Positions 1-8,975 of a stretch of 64,000 nucleotides of DNA are shown here, one piece after another. The notes under the pieces are model-generated. The model did no database searches. It saw only the letters and a program-made list of their open reading frames with translations, and had not been told where the DNA came from. The position numbers and the translations under genes are program-made. The stretch's first letter is position 1, and every line of letters begins with the position of its first letter. Source of the stretch: Deltaproteobacteria bacterium (GTDB lineage Bacteria; Desulfobacterota; Binatia; UTPRO1); contig JADLHM010000098.1 in the NCBI GenBank assembly GCA_020848745.1, positions 62,001 through 126,000 on the forward strand. The letters are read 5' to 3'.

Positions 1-10
1 CGGTCGCCGC

Positions 11-673
11 ATGAGCGCCGCATGGCGGATCCTGCACAAGGATCTCGTACTCGAGCTTCGGACGCGCGAGGCGCTTTCCGGTCTCGTGGTCCTCATGCTG
101 CTCGTGCTGCTGACGTTCACCTTCGCGATGGATCCCGAAGGCGCGGCCAACGCCGCTCCCGCCGTTCAGTGGGTGACGTTCGTCTTCGCCGGCCTCATGG
201 CGATCCAGCGCGCGTTCCTCCTCGAGCGCGAGAACGGCGCGTGGTACGGCCTCCTGCTCTGTCCCATCGACCGCGGCGCCATCTTCGTCGCGAAGATGGC
301 GAGCAACGTGATCGTGCTCGGCCTCGCGCAGGTCGTGCTGATGGCCTTGCTGGCCTTGCTGCTCGGCGCGTCGGTCCTCGCGGCGCCCGCCGCCGTGCTC
401 TTCGTGAACCTTCTCGGGCTCATCGGCTTCGCGGCGCTCGCGACGTTGTTCGCGGCGATCTCGGTGCGTCTGCGGGCACGCGAGATGATGCTGCCGCTCT
501 TGGTGTTGCCGCTCCTGGTCCCGCTCGTGATCTGCGCCGTGGAGGCGAGCCGCGTCGTCATGAGCGGCGGCAGCCTCGCGAGTGCCGGCGCGTGGCTCCG
601 CGTGCTCGCGGCCTTCGACGTCATCTTCAGCGTCGCCGGATGGATGGTCTTCGAACATGTGGTGCAGGAATGA
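11..673 (+). CDS. ccmB: Haem exporter membrane subunit CcmB
   Basis: Inner-membrane permease of the CcmABCD complex that releases haem-loaded CcmE during System I cytochrome c maturation. The 220-residue product has the normal CcmB length and about six hydrophobic helices. The conserved N-terminal stretch of the family is visible (KDLxLExRxRE near residues 10-20, then ERENGAW near residue 73). It has no ATPase motif and would depend on CcmA. An in-frame-shifted TGA at 12-14 overlaps this ATG, as expected if ccmA ends immediately to the left of the window (inference). The stop overlaps the ccmC start in an ATGA at 670-673, so the ccm genes are translationally coupled. Confidence 0.93.
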   Translation: MSAAWRILHKDLVLELRTREALSGLVVLMLLVLLTFTFAMDPEGAANAAPAVQWVTFVFAGLMAIQRAFLLERENGAWYGLLLCPIDRGAIFVAKMASNVIVLGLAQVVLMALLALLLGASVLAAPAAVLFVNLLGLIGFAALATLFAAISVRLRAREMMLPLLVLPLLVPLVICAVEASRVVMSGGSLASAGAWLRVLAAFDVIFSVAGWMVFEHVVQE

Positions 674-1380
674 GCGCGCCAGCTTCCTCCGTGCCGGTCG
701 TCGATCGCGTGCTGCCGATCGCCAGCACGCTCGCCATGCTGGCGGCGCTCTGGTGCGTCTTCGTGTACGTGCCGAACGAGCGCATGCAGGGCGCCGTGCA
801 GCGCATCTTCTACTTCCACGTGAACTCGGCGTGGGCTGCCTTCCTCGGCTTCTTCGTGGCCGCGGGCGCGAGCGGTCTCTTTCTGTGGCGAGGCCGCCTC
901 GAGCACGACCGGGTGGCGGTGGCGGCGGTCGAGGTCGGCATGCTGTTCTGTACGATGGTCCTCGTCACCGGTCCGATCTGGGCGCGGCCGATCTGGGGCG
1001 CGTGGTGGACCTGGGATCCGCGACTCACGATGACGGTCATTCTGTGGACGATCTACGCCGTGTATCTGGTGCTGCGATCGAGTGCCCGCGAGGATCCGCA
1101 GATCGCGCGCTATGCCGCCGTGCTCGCGGTGGTCGGGGTGCTCGACGTGCCGCTCATCCAGGTCTCCGTGCGTCTGTGGCGCGGCATGCACCCGTCGGTG
1201 ATCTCCGCGCCCGCGAACAAGGGTGGTCTCGAGGATCCACGCATGGTGGTCGCGCTGCTGGTCACGATGGTCGCGTTCATGTTGCTGTTCGTGTGGCTTC
1301 TGCGGCTGCGCTGCGAGGGCCTGCGCTTGCGCGACGAGTTGCACGATCTGGAGGATCGCGTGGAGGAGGTCGCCCGATGA
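670..1380 (+). CDS. ccmC: Haem-handling protein CcmC
   Basis: Polytopic inner-membrane protein that loads haem onto the chaperone CcmE in cytochrome c maturation. The 236 residues contain the tryptophan-rich haem-binding motif WGAWWTWD at residues 109-116. The two flanking histidines expected as axial ligands are present: His50 in FYFHV and His174 in GMHPSV. About six membrane helices are predicted. The start is the ATG in the ATGA overlap with ccmB, and the stop overlaps ccmD in another ATGA at 1377-1380. An upstream in-frame extension exists only because the GC-rich ccmB region lacks stops in this frame, so it was not used. Confidence 0.95.
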   Translation: MSAPASSVPVVDRVLPIASTLAMLAALWCVFVYVPNERMQGAVQRIFYFHVNSAWAAFLGFFVAAGASGLFLWRGRLEHDRVAVAAVEVGMLFCTMVLVTGPIWARPIWGAWWTWDPRLTMTVILWTIYAVYLVLRSSAREDPQIARYAAVLAVVGVLDVPLIQVSVRLWRGMHPSVISAPANKGGLEDPRMVVALLVTMVAFMLLFVWLLRLRCEGLRLRDELHDLEDRVEEVAR

Positions 1381-1535
1381 GCGCTACGGATCGGTTCTGG
1401 TTCCTGTTCGCCGCCTACGGCGCGATCTGGATCCTGCTGGCGGTGTTCCTGATGCACCTCGGCCGCCGCCATCGGGCGCTCGAACGGGAGTTGCGGGACC
1501 TCGAGTCCCGGGTGCCCCCACGATCCGCGCTCTGA
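1377..1535 (+). CDS. ccmD: Small haem-exporter subunit CcmD
   Basis: A 52-residue single-pass membrane protein with one hydrophobic helix (about residues 7-27) followed by a charged cytoplasmic tail rich in Arg and Glu that could form a short coiled coil. Size, topology and position directly after ccmC match CcmD, which stabilises CcmABC and helps release CcmE-haem. Sequence conservation in this family is low, so the assignment rests on layout: it overlaps the ccmC stop by four bases (ATGA). No ccmE, ccmF or ccmH follows. The next gene is an unrelated sensor kinase. Confidence 0.85.
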   Translation: MSATDRFWFLFAAYGAIWILLAVFLMHLGRRHRALERELRDLESRVPPRSAL

Positions 1536-1626
1536 CGAGTTCCCGCCGCGGTCCCGACGGACCGCATGCGACGAAATCGGCGACCGTTACGCGAATGACA
1601 GTGCAAGCGCGTTGCCGGGTGCGCGC

Positions 1627-1650
1627 GCGCGCGCCCAGGGGGCGCGCGCG
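1627..1650 (+). terminator. GC-only hairpin downstream of ccmD
   Basis: An alternating-GC inverted repeat (arms GCGCGCGCGCCC and GGGCGCGCGCGC around a 2-3 base loop) lies about 90 bases after ccmD. It has no following T-tract, so intrinsic termination is uncertain. It may simply separate the ccm transcript from the kinase promoter. Confidence 0.35.
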
Positions 1651-1713
1651 CCGACCTTCGTGAGGTTTCCCGGTGGTTTCGGATCGCGATTCCGAGGCGC
1701 GTTGCCAGGCCAC

Positions 1714-1729
1714 TGGCATGTCGCTTGCT
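1714..1729 (+). promoter_or_regulatory. Sigma-54 (-24/-12) promoter ahead of the sensor kinase
   Basis: TGGCATG-TCGC-TTGCT matches the RpoN consensus TGGCACG-N4-TTGCW with one mismatch and the exact GG-N10-GC spacing. The expected start of transcription falls at about 1739-1741, on or beside the GTG used as the kinase start, which implies an almost leaderless mRNA or a slightly downstream start (GTG 1753). Confidence 0.6.
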
Positions 1730-1740
1730 GAATACCGGCC

Positions 1741-4125
1741 GTGCGGCGCGTCGTGTCTCGAGGCCTCCGGTCGGCGGATGCCTCTCCGGACCAACCGACC
1801 GCGGTTGCCGAGCTCGAAGCCTCCGACCTCCAGGCCATCAATCACTGGCTCTGCGAGACACGCTGGCGCACCGGGCTGACCGTCGCGATCGCGATGCCGG
1901 CCATCGGATACCTCGGCGGGGTCGCGATGCGGTGGTTGCCCGTGACCCTCGTATGCGTCGCGACCGCCTGCCTCAGCCCGGTCTATCGGCGGATGATGGC
2001 GCGCGGCGCCGATCTCCGCGCGGTCGTCTACACCCAGCTGATCCTCGACACGATCGCGATCGCCGCCGGCCTCCTGCTGCTCGGGCCGACGGGGGTGCTC
2101 TTCGGCTACTTCTTCCTCATGACGATCGTTCCGGCCACGATGGTCTCGGCGCTCTGCGGCGTGGTGATCACGTCGTCCGCGGCCCTCGGGTACGGGCTCG
2201 TCGTCGCGCTCGGATCTCCGGCCGCGATCCGCGAGGTCCACGTGGGCACGCTGGTCGTCGTCGCGGTGTTCGTCTTCGCCGTCGTCGCCTCGCAGTGCTA
2301 CTTCTACAAGCGGAACCTTCGCGACAAGAACCGGTGCCTCGCCGCGACCGGCGAGCGGCTGGCCGCGACGAACGTCGAGCTGACGGTCGCCGCGGAGACG
2401 GCGCTCGGTCTCTTTCAGGTGACTCGCGCGCTCGGAACGTCGCTCGACCTCGGCATCGTGATCGATCGCCTGCACGCGGTCGCGGCCGAACGCCTCAAGA
2501 CGGATTGGTGCGCGACGATCCTCACGGATCCCAGCAGCCCCTCGGGATACTGTCTGATGGCGAGCCGCGGTCTCGGCGGGTCGCCGATCATCAACACGGC
2601 CTTCTGGGACTTCGGCGCCGTCGTGCTCGCCGAGGGCGTGGTGGAGATGCCGAACGCCGCGGAGGGCTCCGGAGCGCGCGCCGTTCGCGAGTGGAACGTC
2701 GCCTCGGGAATCTTCACGGGCATGCGCTGCGGCAATCGGACGGTCGGGATCTTCGCGACCGGAAGCCGGTCGACGCCCGGGGCGTTCTCGCCGCTGCAGC
2801 GCGAGCTGGTCGCCGGGATCGCGACCCAGGCGGCGTTTGCGATCGAGAACGCGACCTTGCATGCCCGGCAGCGCGAGGAAGCGGAGATCTCGGCGGCGCT
2901 CCTCCGCGTCTCCGAGCTGCTGAACGCGAACCCCGACGCCGACGACCGGCTCGAGCGCCTCACGGGGCTCACCTGCGACCTGGTCGGCTGCGAGTTCATC
3001 AACATCGTCCTCTGCGATCCGAAGCTGCAGACCTGCCGGGTGACGGCCGGCACGGATCGCGTCGCGCCGAGCATGCTCCTCGAGGTCAAGCAGATCGACT
3101 TCGAGCTGCGGGACTTTCCCGAGCTGACCCGCGCCGACCACCACGGCTGGTCGGAGATCGCGGGCACGGACACCGAGGTGTCCTGGATGCAGCGCTGGTC
3201 GCTGCGGTCGTGGGCCGCAGTTCCCCTGCGCCTGCGCGGCGAGATCATCGGATACCTGACGGCCGGCTCGCACACGCAGTCGGGGGCCTTCCACCCGAAG
3301 GCCCGCCGTCTCCTCGCCGGCATCGCGCAGCAGACCGTGACCGCGATCGAGAACGGTCGACTGCTCGCCAACCTGCGCGCCGCCAACAACCTGAAATCCG
3401 AGTTCATCGGCACGATGTCGCACGAGCTCCGCACGCCGTTGAACGCGATCATCGGCTACAACGAGCTCCTCTCGGACGGCGAGTTCGGACCGGTCGGGCC
3501 GGAGCAGCGGGAGGTCTGCTGCAAGGTCCTGCAGTACTCGCGGCAGCTCCTCGAGCTCATCCAGGCGACCCTGGACGTGAGCCGTATGGAATCGGGGGCG
3601 CTCCCCGTGACCCTCGAGCCGGTCGACGTCAGGCGCCTGCTCGCGGAGGTCGAGGCCGAGATCCCGGCGGCGTGGGTCAAGCCCGGGGTCGTCGTGTCGA
3701 TCGAGCCGCCGGTGGGTGTCCCGATCGTGCAGAGCGATCATCCCAAGCTCAAGATGGTGGTGCGGAATCTGGTCCACAACGCTCTCAAGTTCACCGACGC
3801 GGGCTCGGTCACGGTCCGGTCGGCGGTCGACGCGGGTCACGACGCGCTGCTCATCGCGGTGGCCGACACCGGCATCGGGATCAGCCCCGAGGGGCAGGGC
3901 ATCATCTTCGACATGTTCAGGCAGGTGGACGGGAGCGACCGTCGTCGACACGACGGCGTCGGGCTCGGCCTCTACATCGTCCGGCGGCTCACCGCGCTCC
4001 TCGGCGGGACGATCGGCGTCGAAAGCGAGGTCGGCAAGGGCTCGCGCTTCGAGATCCGGCTGCCGCTGCGACCGTGCGGCACGAGCTCGGCGGGCGCGCC
4101 GCCCCTCGAGAAGCTCTCGGCCTGA
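1741..4125 (+). CDS. Membrane sensor histidine kinase with two GAF domains
   Basis: A 794-residue sensor kinase. Residues ~44-188 form five or six membrane helices, followed by a short coiled coil (~190-220), GAF domain 1 (~225-375), GAF domain 2 (~385-545), then the HisKA dimerisation/phosphoacceptor domain with His561 in MSHELRTPLN. The HATPase_c domain follows, with N box NLVHNALKFT, G1 box DTGIGI and G2 box GVGLGLYIV. There is no receiver domain and no adjacent response regulator, so it is an orphan kinase whose signal is unknown; GAF domains often bind small ligands or chromophores. The GTG start at 1741 is chosen because no earlier in-frame start exists. GTG 1753 is an alternative. A sigma-54-type promoter abuts it. 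Confidence 0.9.
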   Translation: MRRVVSRGLRSADASPDQPTAVAELEASDLQAINHWLCETRWRTGLTVAIAMPAIGYLGGVAMRWLPVTLVCVATACLSPVYRRMMARGADLRAVVYTQLILDTIAIAAGLLLLGPTGVLFGYFFLMTIVPATMVSALCGVVITSSAALGYGLVVALGSPAAIREVHVGTLVVVAVFVFAVVASQCYFYKRNLRDKNRCLAATGERLAATNVELTVAAETALGLFQVTRALGTSLDLGIVIDRLHAVAAERLKTDWCATILTDPSSPSGYCLMASRGLGGSPIINTAFWDFGAVVLAEGVVEMPNAAEGSGARAVREWNVASGIFTGMRCGNRTVGIFATGSRSTPGAFSPLQRELVAGIATQAAFAIENATLHARQREEAEISAALLRVSELLNANPDADDRLERLTGLTCDLVGCEFINIVLCDPKLQTCRVTAGTDRVAPSMLLEVKQIDFELRDFPELTRADHHGWSEIAGTDTEVSWMQRWSLRSWAAVPLRLRGEIIGYLTAGSHTQSGAFHPKARRLLAGIAQQTVTAIENGRLLANLRAANNLKSEFIGTMSHELRTPLNAIIGYNELLSDGEFGPVGPEQREVCCKVLQYSRQLLELIQATLDVSRMESGALPVTLEPVDVRRLLAEVEAEIPAAWVKPGVVVSIEPPVGVPIVQSDHPKLKMVVRNLVHNALKFTDAGSVTVRSAVDAGHDALLIAVADTGIGISPEGQGIIFDMFRQVDGSDRRRHDGVGLGLYIVRRLTALLGGTIGVESEVGKGSRFEIRLPLRPCGTSSAGAPPLEKLSA

Positions 4126-4307
4126 CGCGCCGCGACGCGGAGTGCGTCGTCGGTCGCATCGCCGCGCGCGCGTGCAGGTCGTGATCGGCGGCCGCAGCTT
4201 GCGCGCGAGCGGGGAGCTGCGGTAGAGCGCCATACGCATCGCCGTCCGGCGGTGCGCCATTCTCGAAACGGACGCGTGGGGCAGCGCGCGCGCGGAGGAG
4301 GGACGTC

Positions 4308-6095
4308 ATGGTGAAGCGCACGCAGCGGATGCTGGCGTGGCTGGTCCTCGCGGTGCTGATCGGAGTCGCCGGCCGCGCGGAGGCGACGCAAAAGTTCGGC
4401 CCGCTCGAGCTGTCGGGGAACGTGCAGTCGCAGCAACTCATCCGTCATCCCGACATCGACCAGTACTACTTCATCCAACAGCGCAACACGTTGCGAGTGC
4501 GCGTCGACTACGAATGGATGAAGCGGGGCGGCAAGTTCCTCGACCGCTACGACCTCTCCGACTGGATCGAGAGTTCGCACCTCTTCCTGCTGTACCGCGG
4601 CGTCTACGACAGCATCTACGATCTGACGCCCGGATTCACCGACGAGTTCGAGTTCACCGGCGAGAAGATCGACAAGCGCTATCAGCATCTCGACGACATG
4701 AATCATGGCTGGCGGAACGCCATGAAGTACGAGAACGACCTCCGCGAGGCGTACGTCGACATCAAGTTCCGCGGCAACTTCAGCTTACGGGCTGGCAAGC
4801 AGCAGGTCATCTGGGGCGAGTCCGACGGCTTTCGCCTCCTCGACCGCGCCAACGCCCTCGATCTGTCGTGGCACTTCTTCTACGAGCTGCCGCCCCCGGC
4901 CTTCGGTCTCGACGATCTGCGCATGCCGTTCTGGATGATCAAGGGTCTCTACGATTTCGGGAGTGTCGGCTCCTGGAGCAACGTGTTCGCCGAGGCCTAC
5001 TGGAACCCGGGTGACTGGAGCCCGAGCAAGCTCAGCTTCCTGCCGAACCCCTGGGGCGTCCGGCTCGGCAATCCGCTCACCAATCCCCGGAGCGGCGCCT
5101 TCTACGCCGTCTTCTCGGGCATCGAGCGCCTCAACAACGGCACGAGCCTCCGCCAGGGCAACTACGACCGGAACCCGATCGACAACAGCCAGTTCGGCAT
5201 CCGGTTCAACGGCGTGACCGGTCCGGATACGCCGATCCTGCCCGAAGGGCTCCAGATCCAGATCGGCTATCTCTACCAGCGTTTCGCCCCGAGCGGCGGT
5301 GCGACCAGCAGCGCGGCTCTCGCGCGCGGCATCCCGCCGACCGAGGCCGGTCAGATCCGCACCCAGGAGCTCGTGAGCCGCGGCACGCTGCCGGTGGAGT
5401 TCTACACGCCGTACATCCACACGATCGGCATCGCGGCCAACTACTTCGACGAATGGACCAAGATCGTGTGGCGTACGGAGCAGGCCTACGACTTCGGCAT
5501 CCCGTTCTACTCGTGCGCGCACGACGCGGACCAGGTGAACCGGCGCCTGGACGCCGGTCAGCGCGCGTGTACGCGCGACACGACGTTCGCGCCGTTCCTG
5601 CCCGGCATCCGCAACCACGACGTGTGGTCGGGGCTGATCGCCTTCGATCGCCCGACGTGGATCCGCCCGCTCAACAAGAAGACGACCTTTTTCATCACCG
5701 GCCAGCTGTTCCACACCTACATGATCCAGAAGGCGAACAGCACGATCGGCGGTCTCGACCTTCCGACCAAGACGAAGACCATCGGCCAGGCGAAGCCGAT
5801 TGCCTACCGCGACGACATCCACCGCTGGGAGATGCTGATGACGTTCGCGATCATCGGCTTCTACCGCGGCGGCAGCGTGGCGCCAGCCTTCATCTACCTG
5901 CTCGATCCGGTCAACAGCTACAGCCAGTCGGCCATCTGGGGGGTCGACTACTTCGTGACGCCGAACTTCGCCGTGAACCTCTCGCAACGGTTCATCATCA
6001 ACCCCACGCGCGAGATCAACTTCGAGCCCTGGGGCCTCGCCGGCCTGAACCGCGGCCGCTCGGAGACCGGCATCCGCTTCAGCTACCAGTTCTGA
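4308..6095 (+). CDS. DUF1302-family outer-membrane protein
   Basis: A 595-residue exported protein: an N-terminal signal peptide (about residues 1-26, ending near GRAEA) followed by an aromatic- and Asn-rich body with many alternating short strands. It ends in a terminal Phe-containing strand (FSYQF), the hallmark of an outer-membrane beta-barrel. The GKQQVIWGESDGFR stretch is typical of DUF1302 proteins. Family members are abundant in environmental proteobacteria and Binatota and are often found beside lipid, sterol or hydrocarbon catabolism genes. No substrate is established. The ATG has a good GGAGG site about 8 bases upstream. It is monocistronic: a terminator follows and the next gene is convergent. 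Confidence 0.85.
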   Translation: MVKRTQRMLAWLVLAVLIGVAGRAEATQKFGPLELSGNVQSQQLIRHPDIDQYYFIQQRNTLRVRVDYEWMKRGGKFLDRYDLSDWIESSHLFLLYRGVYDSIYDLTPGFTDEFEFTGEKIDKRYQHLDDMNHGWRNAMKYENDLREAYVDIKFRGNFSLRAGKQQVIWGESDGFRLLDRANALDLSWHFFYELPPPAFGLDDLRMPFWMIKGLYDFGSVGSWSNVFAEAYWNPGDWSPSKLSFLPNPWGVRLGNPLTNPRSGAFYAVFSGIERLNNGTSLRQGNYDRNPIDNSQFGIRFNGVTGPDTPILPEGLQIQIGYLYQRFAPSGGATSSAALARGIPPTEAGQIRTQELVSRGTLPVEFYTPYIHTIGIAANYFDEWTKIVWRTEQAYDFGIPFYSCAHDADQVNRRLDAGQRACTRDTTFAPFLPGIRNHDVWSGLIAFDRPTWIRPLNKKTTFFITGQLFHTYMIQKANSTIGGLDLPTKTKTIGQAKPIAYRDDIHRWEMLMTFAIIGFYRGGSVAPAFIYLLDPVNSYSQSAIWGVDYFVTPNFAVNLSQRFIINPTREINFEPWGLAGLNRGRSETGIRFSYQF

Positions 6096-6129
6096 TCCGA
6101 CGGCTCGCCGCGCGAGCGCGGCGACCGAA

Positions 6130-6171
6130 GCGAGGGCCTGCGGCGGACGAGCCGTGGGCCCTCGCCGTTTT
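6130..6171 (+). terminator. Intrinsic terminator after the DUF1302 gene
   Basis: Perfect 9-bp stem GCGAGGGCC / GGCCCTCGC with an 18-base loop, followed two bases later by TTTT. It sits between the convergent DUF1302 and cupin genes and could serve either strand, although only the plus strand has the T run. Confidence 0.6.
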
Positions 6172-6221
6172 CGGAGACGCTCGCTTCGGCGCGCGGGACG
6201 ATCAGCCGTCCGCCCGCCCGC

Positions 6222-6527
6222 CTACGGCTTCTCGCCGATCAGGTAGGCCGCGCCCGCGGAGCCGACCGTTGCGCCGTGCAGCGTGTCGCGCGGCAGCATG
6301 AGGCGGTCGCCGGGATCCAGACGGTAGTCGTGCCCGTCGACGTGGAACGTGATGGAGCCGCGCACGCACCAGAGCGACTCGTGGTGGGCGTGTCGATGCG
6401 GGGTGTAGATGCGGCCCGGAGGGTCGCTCCACGCCACGACCTCGAAGCCGTCGGCGGCGAGCCGCGCGCGCAGCGCCGACTCGCGCGGCGGATCGCCGTC
6501 GCCCCAGGCGATGCGTTCGAGCCTCAT
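6222..6527 (-). CDS. Small cupin-domain protein
   Basis: A 101-residue single-domain cupin. The metal-binding first motif is visible as PHRHAHHESLWCVRG and the second as DPGDRLMLPRDTLH, giving the two-His-Glu-His ligand pattern of RmlC-type cupins. Such stand-alone cupins can be oxygenases, isomerases or metabolite sensors, and nothing here distinguishes these. The start at 6527 (MRLERIAW) is preferred because a GAGAG sequence precedes it. An upstream ATG at 6575 would add 16 residues that do not look like cupin sequence. It lies 129 bases downstream of the OPT transporter in the opposite direction of neither gene's coupling, so co-transcription is uncertain. Confidence 0.75.
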   Translation of the reverse strand: MRLERIAWGDGDPPRESALRARLAADGFEVVAWSDPPGRIYTPHRHAHHESLWCVRGSITFHVDGHDYRLDPGDRLMLPRDTLHGATVGSAGAAYLIGEKP

Positions 6528-6656
6528 CGCGTCGCTCTCGCGAGGCGACGCGGCCGGACGCCGTGGAACATGCACGCGGCGGCGGGCGCGCAGGACGTCA
6601 TGGCCGCCGGACCGCGGCCTCGTCGCGCGCAGTCGCCTCGTCAGTCGGCATCGCGT

Positions 6657-8537
6657 TCATTTCCGTCCGGCGCACGCCTGTCGGGCGAGCAACCCCATGA
6701 GCGCCAGGAACGGAGCGACGGTCAGCACGGCTTCCGTCGTGGCGCCCCCGGACCCCGGCGCTCGAAGCGCCAGCGTGCTCGCGAGTCCGCCGACGGTGAG
6801 CGCCGCGACGCCGATCCCCATCAGGGCATCGCCGGCGATCAGACCCGAGGCGAACAGCACCGGGCGGTCCTCGAGCGGTCGCGAGTCCCGGGACAGGAAG
6901 GCACGGAGGAGGCCGCCGAGGATCAACGGGGCGGTGGTCGTGATCGGGAGGTAGATGCCGATCGCGAAGGCGAGCGGGATGACGCCGCAGGCCTCGGCTG
7001 CGAGCGCGATTCCCGCCCCGAGCGCCATGAGGGCCCAGGGGAGATTGCCGTCCATGACGCCGGTCACGAGGGTCGCCATCAGCTTGGCTTGCGGCGCGGG
7101 GAGGGCGGGTGAACCGAGGGTGTACGCCGCGTGCAGCAGCAACAGAACCGAGCCCGCGCGCAGCGCCGCCGCGACGACCCCGATCATCTGCCCGATCTGG
7201 AGGCGGTACGGAGTGGCGCCGAGCAAGGCTCCGGTCTTCAAGTCCTGCGCGAGGTCCCCGGCGAGCGCGATCGAGATCGCCACGAGGGCGCCGACCGTGA
7301 TGCACGCGGTGACTCCGGCGGGACCGCGTTCGCCGAGCGCGGCGAGGCTGAGCGTGGTTCCGAGGAGCGCCGTGATCGTCATGCCCGACACCGGCTGCGA
7401 GGTCGTCCCGACGAGCCCCACGATGCGGCCGGAGACGACGACGAAGAAGAAGCTGAACCCTACGGCCAGGACGGTCGCGGGAAGCGACAGGTGGAACGCG
7501 GGGACCAGCCAGAAGGCGAGCGTGAGGGTCGCGACGCCGGCCGCCACGACGGACGTCGGAAGGTCGCGCTCGGTGCGCGCGACGCTCCGCACCGCCGCGC
7601 GGTTCGCGGGCCGCAGGCGGGCCAGCGCCGCGATCATCACCGGGACGGCGCGGACGACCGCGGACACGCCCCCGGCCGTCACGGCGCCGGCCCCCACGTA
7701 GCGGACGTAGCGGCTCCAGATGTCGGTCGCGGCGAGATCCCGGACGGTGGCGGGGATGCCGAGCCACGCCCCGACCCCGGGCCCGCCGATCGCGTCGAAC
7801 CATGGCAAGAGAACGGTCCAGCCGAGCACCCCGCCCGCGAGCATCGTCGCCGCGATCCGCGGTCCGATGAGGAAGCCGACCCCGAGGAAGAGCGGAGACA
7901 GCTCCATGCCGAACGTCGCCTTGTGGAAGCGGTGCAGCGTGATGCCGACGCTGTCCCGCCAGAGCGAGCAGCCCCGCATCGCGAGCTGGTAGAGCGCGCC
8001 GAGCGCGATCCCGGCGAAGACCGGTCGGGCGGTCACGCCGCCGCGATCCCCCGCGATCAAGACCTGGGCACACGCCGTGCCCTCCGGAAACGGCAGGGTG
8101 CCGTGCTCTTCGATCGTCAGCGCGTGGCGGAAGGGGATCATCAACAGGATGCCGAGGATCCCGGCGCAGACCCCGATCAGGAATACCTCGAGCGCGCTCG
8201 GATGCAGCTCGAGGAAGATGAGGGCGGGGATCGTGAAGATGACCCCGGCGGCGAGGGATTCGCCGGTCGAGGCGATCGCGTGCACGACGTTGTTCTCGAG
8301 AACCGTACCGCGCCGCAGGATACCCCGGAGCACGGCCATCGAGAGGACCGCCGACGGGATCGAGGCCGAGACCGTGAGTCCGATCTTGAGGCCGAGATAG
8401 GCGTTCACCATTCCGAACGTGAGCGACAGTACGATCCCGAGAGCCACGGCGAGCGGGGTGAGCTCCGCGGGCTCGTCGTCGGCCCGCACGTAGGGCGTGA
8501 AGGTCGCGGAGGACTCGTCGCTCGGAGGGGACGTCAT
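6657..8537 (-). CDS. OPT-superfamily transporter
   Basis: A 626-residue inner-membrane transporter with about 14-16 hydrophobic helices. The N-terminal signature of bacterial OPT proteins is clear: GLKIGLTVSASIPSAVLSM near residue 50, then NNVVHAIASTGESLAAGVIF near residue 83. OPT proteins are proton-coupled importers of oligopeptides or metal chelates such as siderophore- or nicotianamine-like complexes. The substrate cannot be told from sequence. The gene starts at an ATG 30 bases before the Asp/Glu-rich N-terminal tail and stands alone, with a 440-base gap upstream. Confidence 0.9.
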   Translation of the reverse strand: MTSPPSDESSATFTPYVRADDEPAELTPLAVALGIVLSLTFGMVNAYLGLKIGLTVSASIPSAVLSMAVLRGILRRGTVLENNVVHAIASTGESLAAGVIFTIPALIFLELHPSALEVFLIGVCAGILGILLMIPFRHALTIEEHGTLPFPEGTACAQVLIAGDRGGVTARPVFAGIALGALYQLAMRGCSLWRDSVGITLHRFHKATFGMELSPLFLGVGFLIGPRIAATMLAGGVLGWTVLLPWFDAIGGPGVGAWLGIPATVRDLAATDIWSRYVRYVGAGAVTAGGVSAVVRAVPVMIAALARLRPANRAAVRSVARTERDLPTSVVAAGVATLTLAFWLVPAFHLSLPATVLAVGFSFFFVVVSGRIVGLVGTTSQPVSGMTITALLGTTLSLAALGERGPAGVTACITVGALVAISIALAGDLAQDLKTGALLGATPYRLQIGQMIGVVAAALRAGSVLLLLHAAYTLGSPALPAPQAKLMATLVTGVMDGNLPWALMALGAGIALAAEACGVIPLAFAIGIYLPITTTAPLILGGLLRAFLSRDSRPLEDRPVLFASGLIAGDALMGIGVAALTVGGLASTLALRAPGSGGATTEAVLTVAPFLALMGLLARQACAGRK

Positions 8538-8739
8538 GGCTCAGACGCTCGGGCGGCGCGCGATGCTACGGCCCATGGCGCACGAACGCAACGGACATTG
8601 CGTCCGTGCACGTCGCGCGCCGCGATGCGCGTTGCAAGTGGATCACGATCGTGCGCGTGCGTTGCCGTGACGATCGTCGCGTGCTCCTCGGCGACGTTTC
8701 CGACTATCCACGCGACACGGAGGGGCGATATGGTGTCGC
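8538..8739. other. Non-coding gap upstream of the OPT gene
   Basis: Part of a 440-base interval. The only structure I see is a perfect 10-bp palindrome CACGATCGTG at about 8644-8653, flanked by TTGCAAG and GTTGCCG. It could carry the promoters for the leftward OPT gene and a rightward small gene. No recognised operator. Confidence 0.3.
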
Positions 8740-8931
8740 ATGATGAATCTCGGCGCAAAGCAATCGTCGACCAGGAAGGCGCGCCGCGTTGTTCCCGGCG
8801 CCGAGCGGCGTCTGCGCTCGTCGTTTCCCGAGGTGTGGGCGTGGTACGAGCTGCTCGTCGCCGCGCGCACGACCGCCGAGAATGTCTGCAAGCACGAAGA
8901 GCCGCCGCGCCGCTCGTCCGCGCGCCGCTGA
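8740..8931 (+). CDS. Possible small basic protein, unrecognised
   Basis: A 63-residue reading frame with strongly GC-biased third codon positions and a plausible amphipathic helix in the middle (EVWAWYELLVAAR), flanked by Arg/Lys-rich ends. A GGAGGGG sequence lies about 15 bases before the first ATG, which is too far for an ideal ribosome site; a nearer ATG at 8730 is in another frame. No family recognised. It could be a genuine small protein or chance coding potential in GC-rich DNA. It occupies an otherwise empty 440-base interval. Confidence 0.35.
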   Translation: MMNLGAKQSSTRKARRVVPGAERRLRSSFPEVWAWYELLVAARTTAENVCKHEEPPRRSSARR

Positions 8932-8975
8932 GGCATCGATCGTCGGGGTGCGCGCCCGTCGGGCACGGCCCACGC

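Noticed and set aside
1384-4260. A 958-residue minus-strand open frame across the sensor kinase
   Set aside because: It is antisense to a kinase with complete H, N and G boxes, and its product is Arg/Glu/Asp-rich low-complexity sequence, as expected from an out-of-frame reading of GC-rich DNA.
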